Part shown: piece after piece, positions 27,311 through 34,086 of the stretch
How positions within the stretch are numbered: the stretch's first letter is position 1
Layout of the letters: each line of letters begins with the position of its first letter
Origin: Phyllobacterium zundukense
Lineage (GTDB): Bacteria > Pseudomonadota > Alphaproteobacteria > Rhizobiales > Rhizobiaceae
NCBI RefSeq assembly: GCF_025452195.1
Contig: NZ_CP104973.1
Coordinates: 3,021,001 to 3,085,000, forward strand
Direction: 5' to 3'
Length of the DNA: 64,000 nt
Position numbers and translations under genes: made by a program
Notes under the pieces: generated by a model
The model's database searches: none
What the model saw: the letters and a program-made list of their open reading frames with translations, nothing else
What the model was told of the DNA's origin: nothing

Positions 27311-28112
27311 TCGCTTGCGCTTCACCATTCTTGGTTGCGGCTCGTCTCCGGGCACACCACGTATCAATGGCGATTGGGGCAGTTGTGATCCGAGCGAGCC
27401 GAAGAACAAGCGACGGCGTGCAGCCATGCTGGTTGAACGCATTGCGCATCATGGCGGTGTGACGACCGTGATCATCGACACGGGACCGGATTTTCGCTCG
27501 CAGATGATCGATTTCGGCTCCGGAAAGCTAGACGCGGTTATCTATACCCATGCGCATGCTGACCATATCCACGGTCTCGACGATCTGCGCACATTCGTCA
27601 TCGATCGCCGCGACTTGGTGGATATCTATGCCGATGCGATGACACAGCGGCGCCTGATGGAAGGTTTTGGCTATTGCTTCAAAACACCGGAAGGTTCGAG
27701 TTATCCACCAATCCTGCGACCGCACGAGATTATTCATCACGAAGCCTTCGAGATTGACGGGCCGGGCGGCGCGATACGCTTTCTGCCGCTGCCGCAGATC
27801 CATGGCGATATTCTTTCTCTAGCGTTCCGGATCGCCGATGTTGCCTATTGTTCGGATGTCAGCGCATTTCCCGATACGACAGCAGCGCAACTCTTCGATC
27901 TTGATACACTGGTCATCGATGCGCTGCAGTACAGGACACATCCAAGCCATTTTTCATTAAATGAATCAATAGAATGGATTGGAAAGCTCAAGCCACGTCG
28001 AGCAATTTTGACCCATATGCACATACCACTGGATTATGGAACTGTGCTGCGCGAGACGCCGGACAACGTCGAGCCGGCCTATGATGGCTTGTCGTTCGAG
28101 GTCGCGCTATGA
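27303..28112 (+). CDS. MBL-fold metallo-hydrolase (PhnP-like)
   Basis: A 269-residue metallo-beta-lactamase-fold enzyme. It begins MPDRLRFTILGCGSSPGTPRI and has the zinc motif THAHADHIHGLDDLR, a second metal aspartate (YCSDVSAFP), and a late histidine (ILTHMHIPLDY). This pattern fits the PhnP/RNase Z-like phosphodiesterase group that cleaves cyclic phosphodiesters. No phn genes are nearby, so the role is probably general. The start overlaps tatD by 8 bases and its own TGA overlaps the next gene by ATGA, showing tight coupling. Confidence 0.9.
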   Translation: MPDRLRFTILGCGSSPGTPRINGDWGSCDPSEPKNKRRRAAMLVERIAHHGGVTTVIIDTGPDFRSQMIDFGSGKLDAVIYTHAHADHIHGLDDLRTFVIDRRDLVDIYADAMTQRRLMEGFGYCFKTPEGSSYPPILRPHEIIHHEAFEIDGPGGAIRFLPLPQIHGDILSLAFRIADVAYCSDVSAFPDTTAAQLFDLDTLVIDALQYRTHPSHFSLNESIEWIGKLKPRRAILTHMHIPLDYGTVLRETPDNVEPAYDGLSFEVAL

Positions 28113-28579
28113 GCAAGAGCGTCGAGCGTGTCCGTCAGGCGGCTGATGCGGCCGGACTTGATATCGAAATTCGCCAAATGTCCGATTCGACCCATACGGC
28201 TGAAGACGCGGCGATCCAGTGCGGCGTCACCGTCGAGCAGATCGTCAAATCCTTGATTTTTCAAGGCACTGATACGCAAAACCTCTATTTGTTTCTCGTT
28301 TCGGGTCCGCGCAAGCTCGATCTTGCCAAAGCTGCCAGGCTGACCGGCGAGACATTGCACAGGGCTGATCCCAAATATATCCGCAAGGAAACAGGCTTTG
28401 CCATTGGCGGCGTTTCACCGTTGGGACATCTGATCGACATCAAGACTTATGCCGACGAAACTCTGATGCAGTTCGATGTGGTGTGGGCTGCAGCCGGGGG
28501 CACCAACTTCGTTTTTCCAAGCGAACCAAGGGCATTGGCTAAAGCTGCAAAGGCGCAAATCGCCGATATTGCAGGCTGA
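28109..28579 (+). CDS. YbaK/EbsC-family aminoacyl-tRNA deacylase
   Basis: A 156-residue protein of the trans-editing YbaK/ProX domain. Hallmarks are the invariant lysine region TVEQIVKSLIFQG, the segment KLDLAKAARLTGE, the glycine loop GFAIGGVSPLGH, and the C-terminal AAGGTNFVFPSEP. Members hydrolyse mischarged aminoacyl-tRNAs such as Ala- or Cys-tRNA(Pro); substrate cannot be fixed from sequence. It is coupled to the MBL gene by ATGA and is the last gene before the insertion sequence, which begins about 70 bases later. Confidence 0.88.
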   Translation: MSKSVERVRQAADAAGLDIEIRQMSDSTHTAEDAAIQCGVTVEQIVKSLIFQGTDTQNLYLFLVSGPRKLDLAKAARLTGETLHRADPKYIRKETGFAIGGVSPLGHLIDIKTYADETLMQFDVVWAAAGGTNFVFPSEPRALAKAAKAQIADIAG

Positions 28580-28651
28580 ATTGCCTGTTTGCCCGTATAG
28601 GACGGTTCCATAATCTATCTTATGCGATCTTCTCATGTAGCCGCAAAGTTA

Positions 28652-28682
28652 AAATGTCCTGTTTCTGCAAAGTAGAAATGTC
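28652..28682. repeat. Left terminal inverted repeat of the insertion sequence
   Basis: It matches the reverse complement of 30162-30193, with a 20-bp perfect core and an outer AAATGTC block separated by 3-5 mismatched bases. Confidence 0.8.
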
Positions 28683-28744
28683 CGTGTGTCACCTTCTCGT
28701 TCATCGCAACGAGATATGGGATTCAGATTTTGGGATGGATTTTA

Positions 28745-30163
28745 ATGAGCGAACGCGAACTGCATCGTATCGAGGTTTTATCGGAGGTTGTTGAAGGGCG
28801 CCGCGCGCTCGCGTCGGCCGCAATTGTGCTGTCGCTGAGTGTTCGCCAAGTGCAAAGGATCGTGCGGACATTCTGTCTCGAAGGCGCGCCGGCACTGCGT
28901 CATCAGAGCCGCGGCCGCCGGTCGAACAACCGGATCAACGATGGTGTGCGGGATCTGGCGCTGCAGCTGATCCGCGAGCGCTACGCTGACTTTGGTCCGA
29001 CGCTGGCGGCCGAGAAGCTGGCCGAGCACGGCTTTTCGGTTTCGCGCGAGACGTTGCGCAAATGGATGGCTGATGCCGGCATCTGGCTGTCGCGCAAACA
29101 GCGCCGGACGTTTCGTCAGCCGCGGTTGAGGCGTGAGTGTTATGGCGAGCTGATCCAGATCGACGGCAGCGATCATCACTGGTTTGAAGATCGTGGCGAT
29201 CGGTGCACGCTGCTGGTGTTCATCGATGATGCGACCGGCAAGCTGATGCAGCTTTTGTTTGTGCGCTCGGAAAGCGCCTTCACCTATTTCGACGCTTTGG
29301 AGCTCTACCTTAAGGTCCATGGCCGTCCAGTTGCGTTCTACTCCGACAAGCATTCGGTGTTCCGTGTGGCGAAGAAGGATGCCATGAACGGCCAGGGCAT
29401 GACGCAGTTCGGCCGGGCGCTGGCGGAGCTGAGCATCGAGATTCTGTGCGCAAATTCGAGCCAGGCGAAAGGTCGTGTCGAGCGGGTCAACCGCACCTTG
29501 CAGGACCGTTTGGTCAAGGAACTGCGGCTGGCCGGGATCGACGATATGGCGGCTGGCAACGCCTTCCTGCCCAGCTTTATGGAGCGGTTCAACGAACAAT
29601 TCGCTGTTACTGCGATCCGCCCGGAGAATTTGCACCGGCCGCTCAATGTCGTCCCGGACCGTTTGCGGGAGATTCTGTGCAAGCGGGAACAACGCTACGT
29701 TGGTGAGCAACTGACGTTTTCCTATGAGCGCAAGCGCATCATGCTGGAGGAGAATGAGATTACCCGTGGTCTGGTTGGCAAATATATCGACACCTATGCC
29801 TTTGCGGACGGGCGCCTGGAGATGCGCTGGAAAGGGATCGCCCTTCCCTACAAAATGTTCGATATGGACCAACGTGTGACCCACGCAGCTGTGACCGAGA
29901 ACAAAAGACTGGGCGATGTGCTGTCGATGATCAAGGCGCAGCAGGATCCGTTGCCTGCGCCGAAGGTGAAGACCAACAGCGAGGTCATCGCCTATCAAAA
30001 ACGTGAGCGCAAACCCTCACGGAAGAACGACTGGGTCGAGGAACGAAGGACACGCAGACTACTGGACAAGGCCGCTGGGGCCCCGCTGGATGTCACCGGT
30101 CCGGGCTGCGATATTGAGGTCTCCGCCCTGCCCGGCGACGCGCCTCGGCGTCTGTCGGGATGA
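28745..30163 (+). CDS. ISNCY-family transposase (DDE type)
   Basis: A 472-residue transposase. The N-terminus (RALASAAIVLSLSVRQVQRIVRTF) is a helix-turn-helix, and a second follows (LAAEKLAEHGFSVSRETLRKW). The rve-type catalytic core has the acidic residues in LIQIDGSDHHWFED, VAFYSDKHSVFRV and AKGRVERVNRTLQD, consistent with a DDE triad. The C-terminal tail is basic. The ATG at 28745 is preferred over a TTG at 28730. The long minus-strand open frame at 28778-29998 is its antisense shadow. Confidence 0.9.
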   Translation: MSERELHRIEVLSEVVEGRRALASAAIVLSLSVRQVQRIVRTFCLEGAPALRHQSRGRRSNNRINDGVRDLALQLIRERYADFGPTLAAEKLAEHGFSVSRETLRKWMADAGIWLSRKQRRTFRQPRLRRECYGELIQIDGSDHHWFEDRGDRCTLLVFIDDATGKLMQLLFVRSESAFTYFDALELYLKVHGRPVAFYSDKHSVFRVAKKDAMNGQGMTQFGRALAELSIEILCANSSQAKGRVERVNRTLQDRLVKELRLAGIDDMAAGNAFLPSFMERFNEQFAVTAIRPENLHRPLNVVPDRLREILCKREQRYVGEQLTFSYERKRIMLEENEITRGLVGKYIDTYAFADGRLEMRWKGIALPYKMFDMDQRVTHAAVTENKRLGDVLSMIKAQQDPLPAPKVKTNSEVIAYQKRERKPSRKNDWVEERRTRRLLDKAAGAPLDVTGPGCDIEVSALPGDAPRRLSG

Positions 30164-30193
30164 CATTTCTACTTTGCAGAATCGGCGACATTT
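30162..30193. repeat. Right terminal inverted repeat of the insertion sequence
   Basis: The reverse complement partner of 28652-28682. The transposase TGA overlaps its first bases. Confidence 0.8.
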
Positions 30194-30269
30194 CTAATTG
30201 GCTGCCACATTGGATTGTAGCCGGGTGGGTTCTAATCCGAAGCGCGACTTACGATAGATATGTATCGCC

Positions 30270-31856
30270 CTACCAGAATTGCGCGGTTCGTTTGAACTTG
30301 CCCCATCTGTCATTCAGCTGGCTGGCACTCGTCATTTCACGATGTCCCTGCCAGCCGATCACAGCGCCAATGGCGCGATGCAGGTCAGGACTTTCCGCAC
30401 GATCCTGGATATTCGACAGAACAGTTCGCGAGGTTCGGATATCATTGGCTTCCCCAAGTACATCCTGCAGTCGAGACAGCTGCTTGAGATATTTTCCAGT
30501 CGATCCCCGGTTTGCAAAAAGTGGCAAGAAGAACTCTGTAGCATAGCGCAGTTTCTTCAAGGTCAGTCGCAGCTTGTGTCGCGCTTCAGGCCGGAGATGG
30601 CGAAAATGCCGCCCGCGCTTGAGTGCCTTTTGCTCGATACGGTCAAGAAGGTTGGACGCAAATTTGGTTAGCGGCTCTGCAAGTCTCCGCAGACCCTCAC
30701 TGGTAACCTCGGTTCGCCAGCTTTTCCGCTCAATGACGAGCCCCAGTGACAAAAGAAAACGGTTGGTTTGCGCCGCAGCAATACCATCACGCACCATGCC
30801 ATAACTTTGATCCAGGAAGGGCTCGCATGCGTCGCGCAACCTTGAGAATTCAATGTCCGGCAGATTGGTCTTCTCGATATCGGCGAGCGTTGATTTGATA
30901 AAAACATCCCAGTTGCGTGCTGGTCCCAATGTTTGTGCGAAACGCCTCGCCTCGGCATCGAGCGCCTGAAGTGATGGTGTCTCCAACTCGCGCCGTAACA
31001 AATACAAAACCGTTCGCAGACGCCGCAACGCCACCCGCAACTGATGGACGCCTTGGGGTTCGCCGCCGTTTTCTGCCGGAGACAGATTTGCCAGTATCTG
31101 TTGCTGGCAGCTCGAAAGGAGCTTGGCGATGCCTTCATCTACGGTATCCTTGGAGTCAAGGTTAGACGAGGCCGCCTTCACAGCCCTTGGATCAATGCCA
31201 AGCGCGAGTGCATAGCCACGCGCGGATTTGCTCTGCGTTTCAAGGCACAACGGCGAAATATCCATCAAGCCGAGGCCAAGTTGATAGAGTGCCGCTGCCC
31301 TGCCCTGTTTTAGTTCAAGTTCAACCTCGCATAACGGTTTCCGTTGCGATCCGGCCTCAATCACGCCATCGTCGAACGCAACCTCGATCTGTCCTTCGGA
31401 CACATCGACAGTCACACGATGCCGGCGCACCCTTGTGACAAAGATCGGCACGAGCTGATCGACGGCGATTCTGTCGAAGATCCCATCGATTTCCGACACT
31501 GGCAGCGCTCCGAGATCCGGGGCCAAGGTCTTGACCGGCGCTTCCCATTCCTGCCGTGTCAGCGGATCATCGACCGACATTCGCTTGATGGTTTGCACCA
31601 GGACCTTGCCACTGCGTCGAACCCGCAGGGAAATGCCGGCGCCAAACAACTTATGGTCAGCCGTATCGTAATAGGTTGTTTCCAACCGGCGTATCATCCC
31701 CTTGTTTCGGCAATCTTGCTGAAGGACAGGAGATGTTCGAATCCGGTCGAGCGAACCTGGAGGGGCACGCAGCTTCAGTTCGATTTCGACCGGAGCCGGT
31801 GGAGAGGGAATATCGACATTCGCATGCTTCTCCCTACCACGATCCAACGCAATCAT
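30270..31856 (-). CDS. CYTH and CHAD domain protein (inorganic triphosphatase-like)
   Basis: A protein of about 528 residues. The N-terminal CYTH domain (about 15-205) begins with the signature EIELKLR and has the basic and acidic tunnel residues (RRLETTYYDTAD, SLRVRRSGKVLVQTIKR, CEVELELKQG). The C-terminal half is a CHAD domain of histidine-rich helices (GVHQLRVALRRLRTVLYLL, ARHKLRLTLKKLRYATEFF). E. coli YgiF with the same pair is an inorganic triphosphatase; CHAD domains bind polyphosphate. An ATG at 31856 is chosen; the open frame extends to a TTG at 31892. It is divergent from sixA and lies next to the insertion sequence. Confidence 0.9.
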   Translation of the reverse strand: MIALDRGREKHANVDIPSPPAPVEIELKLRAPPGSLDRIRTSPVLQQDCRNKGMIRRLETTYYDTADHKLFGAGISLRVRRSGKVLVQTIKRMSVDDPLTRQEWEAPVKTLAPDLGALPVSEIDGIFDRIAVDQLVPIFVTRVRRHRVTVDVSEGQIEVAFDDGVIEAGSQRKPLCEVELELKQGRAAALYQLGLGLMDISPLCLETQSKSARGYALALGIDPRAVKAASSNLDSKDTVDEGIAKLLSSCQQQILANLSPAENGGEPQGVHQLRVALRRLRTVLYLLRRELETPSLQALDAEARRFAQTLGPARNWDVFIKSTLADIEKTNLPDIEFSRLRDACEPFLDQSYGMVRDGIAAAQTNRFLLSLGLVIERKSWRTEVTSEGLRRLAEPLTKFASNLLDRIEQKALKRGRHFRHLRPEARHKLRLTLKKLRYATEFFLPLFANRGSTGKYLKQLSRLQDVLGEANDIRTSRTVLSNIQDRAESPDLHRAIGAVIGWQGHREMTSASQLNDRWGKFKRTAQFW

Positions 31857-31962
31857 CCTGTAAACGCCTTTGTTATTTCCTTCCCAACTCAATCCTATAT
31901 TATCCTCCAGGACTCATATTGGTAGATGCATTCAGCCTTTCCTGTTTGGGTCGATAGTCGCG

Positions 31963-32520
31963 ATGTCAACCAGCATGGTAAGACCGATGATGCGCAGGCT
32001 AATGCTTCTTCGCCATGCCAAGTCGGGCAGGCCCGACAACGTTGACGACCATGCGCGCCCGCTTGCGGAACGTGGCCGCCGGGAGTGCCCGTTGATGGGC
32101 ATCTACATGGTGGAGCAAGGACTTTTACCCGACCTTGCCATCATATCAACAGCCCGTCGCACCATGGAAACATGGGAACTTATCCGAACTGCCTTTCCGA
32201 AGGATATTACGCAGATCATCGAGGCGCGGCTCTACGACGCTTCCGCCAAGGCGATCCTTGACGTTATCCACGAAACGCCACCTGACGTTAAGGCGTTGCT
32301 GGTCGCCGGACATAATCCCGGGCTCCATGATCTTGCCCTCGGACTGATCAGAACGGGAAGCCAGCACAATCTATCCCGATTGCAACAAAAATACCCGACT
32401 GCGGCGCTTGCGGTAATCGATTTCGGTGCCAGCAACTGGAAGGTCATATCCGAAGGCACCGGCCAACTCGAACGATTCGTGACGCCGAAGTCGATCAGCG
32501 GTTTATCCGGATTGGTGTAG
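31963..32520 (+). CDS. SixA-type phosphohistidine phosphatase
   Basis: A 185-residue histidine phosphatase of the phosphoglycerate-mutase-like fold. The catalytic motif is LMLLRHAKSG (RHA, the short SixA form), with a second arginine in STARRTMETWE and the second histidine in LLVAGHNPGLHDLAL. SixA-type enzymes remove phosphate from phosphohistidine, for example on phosphotransfer proteins. It starts at the ATG at 31963; a later ATG at 31975 is possible. It is divergent from the CYTH-CHAD gene; both deal with phosphate compounds. Confidence 0.88.
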   Translation: MSTSMVRPMMRRLMLLRHAKSGRPDNVDDHARPLAERGRRECPLMGIYMVEQGLLPDLAIISTARRTMETWELIRTAFPKDITQIIEARLYDASAKAILDVIHETPPDVKALLVAGHNPGLHDLALGLIRTGSQHNLSRLQQKYPTAALAVIDFGASNWKVISEGTGQLERFVTPKSISGLSGLV

Positions 32521-32576
32521 TATGTGTCATTGCTGCAGGCGACGGCGTGAAATCCGTCAAGCCCAAGAGCGGGAGG

Positions 32577-32888
32577 ATGTCAGCCATACGCCACAAGGTC
32601 CTTGTCATTGCCCTGCTCTTCGCAGCTCCGGCGTTCGCTCACGACGCCCCGCTCGGCTGGGCCTATGGTGCTGAATGTTGCAGCATGACCGATTGTTGGC
32701 AGGAGAAGGATGGCGCCATCCTGGAAACGCCAAATGGCTACCGTGTTGTCGTTACCGGGGAACTGATCGGCTACGGCGATAGCCGCATAAAACCATCGAA
32801 GGATCAGTTTTTCCATCGCTGTACGGTCAGCGCCGATCCCAAGGCACGGCGATCGATCTGCCTCTATGTTCCGCCAAGATCATTATAG
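32577..32888 (+). CDS. Small secreted cysteine-rich protein
   Basis: A protein of 103 residues with a signal peptide (MSAIRHKVLVIALLFAAPAFA). The mature part has five cysteines: AECCSMTDCWQE near the N-terminus, then HRCTV and SICLYVP near the C-terminus, which suggests disulfides or metal binding in the periplasm. An alternative GTG start at 32547 adds ten residues. I recall similar short secreted proteins in rhizobia but cannot name a family. It lies between sixA and mazG on the same strand. Confidence 0.75.
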   Translation: MSAIRHKVLVIALLFAAPAFAHDAPLGWAYGAECCSMTDCWQEKDGAILETPNGYRVVVTGELIGYGDSRIKPSKDQFFHRCTVSADPKARRSICLYVPPRSL

Positions 32889-32981
32889 AAGGCCCTGCCC
32901 GCCGGGTGCACGTTGTGGACAAGCAATCAATGGCGGCGCTTCGCCATATTCGCCGCTGCTGACTTGGCCTATCCTGCATCC

Positions 32982-33803
32982 ATGAAACCATCACGCGACA
33001 TAAGCCGCTTGCTCGACATTATGGCTGCCTTGCGGACGCCGGTCACCGGCTGCCCCTGGGATCTGGAGCAGGATTTCAAATCCATCGCGCCATATACGCT
33101 CGAGGAGGCATTTGAAGTCATTGACGCGATCGAGCGCGATGACATCGATGATCTGCGCGAGGAACTCGGCGACCTTCTGTTGCAAGTTGTCTTCCACGCC
33201 CGGATGGCCGAAGAGCTCAAGGCGTTCGATTTTGGCGATGTGGTTCAGGCTATAACCCACAAGATGATCCGCCGTCATCCGCACGTTTTCGGCGAAGAAG
33301 CGGCCCGCGGCGCCGGCATGGCCAAGGGCATGTGGGACAAGATCAAAGCCGAAGAAAAAGCCGAGCGCCGCGAACGCCGTGCAGCGCTCAATCTGGGTCT
33401 CGCCGAAGCCGATGGTTTTCTCGACGATATTCCGCATGGTTTCCCAGCCCTTATGCGGGCTTTGAAACTGCAGCAGAAAGCCGCGAAAGTCGGTTTTGAC
33501 TGGTCTGAAGCTGCGCCGATACTTGACAAGATCGAGGAGGAAATCGGCGAGCTGAAGGAAGCAATCGCCAGCGGCAATCGGCAGGATACCGAAGAAGAAT
33601 ATGGCGACCTGCTTTTTGCGCTCGTCAATCTCGGCCGCCACCTGAAGTTGGAGCCCGAAAGCGCCCTGCGCGGCACCAACGAGAAATTCCGCAAGCGCTT
33701 CCACTACATCGAACGCAAATTGGCCGAACAGCAACACTCTCTCGATGCGGCAACGCTCGAGGAGATGGAAGCGCTGTGGCAGGAAGCCAAGACGGCGAAA
33801 TAG
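32982..33803 (+). CDS. mazG: Nucleoside triphosphate pyrophosphohydrolase
   Basis: A 273-residue MazG with two tandem MazG domains. The first has CPWDLEQDFKSIAPYTLEEAFEVIDAI and LREELGDLLLQVVFHA with the EExxE/ExxD metal-binding residues. The second has EEEIGELKEAI and EEEYGDLLFALVNLGRHL. It hydrolyses non-canonical or excess NTPs to NMP and pyrophosphate. The start at 32982 gives MKPSRDISRLLDIMAALRTP, the usual N-terminus. The last 40 bases are imperfectly duplicated at 36232-36268, beyond the next gene. Confidence 0.95.
   Translation: MKPSRDISRLLDIMAALRTPVTGCPWDLEQDFKSIAPYTLEEAFEVIDAIERDDIDDLREELGDLLLQVVFHARMAEELKAFDFGDVVQAITHKMIRRHPHVFGEEAARGAGMAKGMWDKIKAEEKAERRERRAALNLGLAEADGFLDDIPHGFPALMRALKLQQKAAKVGFDWSEAAPILDKIEEEIGELKEAIASGNRQDTEEEYGDLLFALVNLGRHLKLEPESALRGTNEKFRKRFHYIERKLAEQQHSLDAATLEEMEALWQEAKTAK
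33764..33803 (+). repeat. mazG 3' end, first copy of an imperfect direct repeat
   Basis: The last 40 bases of mazG align with 36232-36268 with about 32 of 37 positions matching and small gaps. The encoded ends are similar, EALWQEAKTAK here and EAVEEAETAK there, both followed by a stop. The intact gene is this copy. Confidence 0.6.
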
Positions 33804-33996
33804 CGCCCAATCTCATGCATGATTGTTAGGCATTTTCGAAATGCCGAATAAATATTGGGCATTCTCTACACCTCATCACAACTGTTGCTTGGTGATTTGG
33901 CTGTCTGGCGTGCATTTAACGCGCCCAAATGGCCCGTCTTGGCTTGAATTTGGCAATCGGCCCCAGCCAAGCAAAATTCTGGCCCAATATATTCAC

Positions 33997-34013
33997 TTGG
34001 CACGTTACTTGCT
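33997..34013 (+). promoter_or_regulatory. Sigma-54 (RpoN) promoter upstream of the nitrilase-like lipoprotein gene
   Basis: The sequence TTGGCACG-TTAC-TTGCT matches the -24/-12 consensus YTGGCACG-N4-TTGCW at every defined base. The GG (33999-34000) and GC (34011-34012) pairs have the required spacing. Transcription should begin near 34024, about 60 bases before the ATG. A CTTGGCT/AGCCAAG inverted repeat at 33938-33971 lies just upstream and might be an activator site, though it is closer than usual. Confidence 0.8.
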
Positions 34014-34086
34014 GTGAAAGCGTGTGGTTCGATTAAACCACGAAACGTTACGACCGATATTTCAGCAATTTTTCTCTGGAGTTTAG

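Larger units (their letters stand above)
28651..30195. mobile_element. Insertion sequence, ISNCY-type, about 1.54 kb
   Basis: One intact transposase gene is bounded by terminal inverted repeats. The left end (28652-28682) and the right end (30162-30193) share a perfect 20-bp block (TTCTGCAAAGTAGAAATGTC in the left orientation) plus an outer AAATGTC. The transposase stop codon lies inside the right repeat. It sits between the ybaK-like gene and the CYTH-CHAD gene and interrupts neither. I cannot define a target duplication with confidence. Intact ends and transposase suggest recent movement. Confidence 0.85.

Noticed and set aside
28778..29998. 406-codon minus-strand open frame across the transposase
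   Set aside because: It is antisense to an intact transposase with clear motifs; its sequence shows no domain.
33829..33845. Hairpin GGCATTT-TCG-AAATGCC as mazG terminator
   Set aside because: The stem is good but no T run follows; it could be a terminator or a binding site, so it is not listed as a feature.
33823..34017. Short plus-strand open frame before the lipoprotein gene
   Set aside because: It covers the sigma-54 promoter, lacks a ribosome site and shows no protein-like composition.
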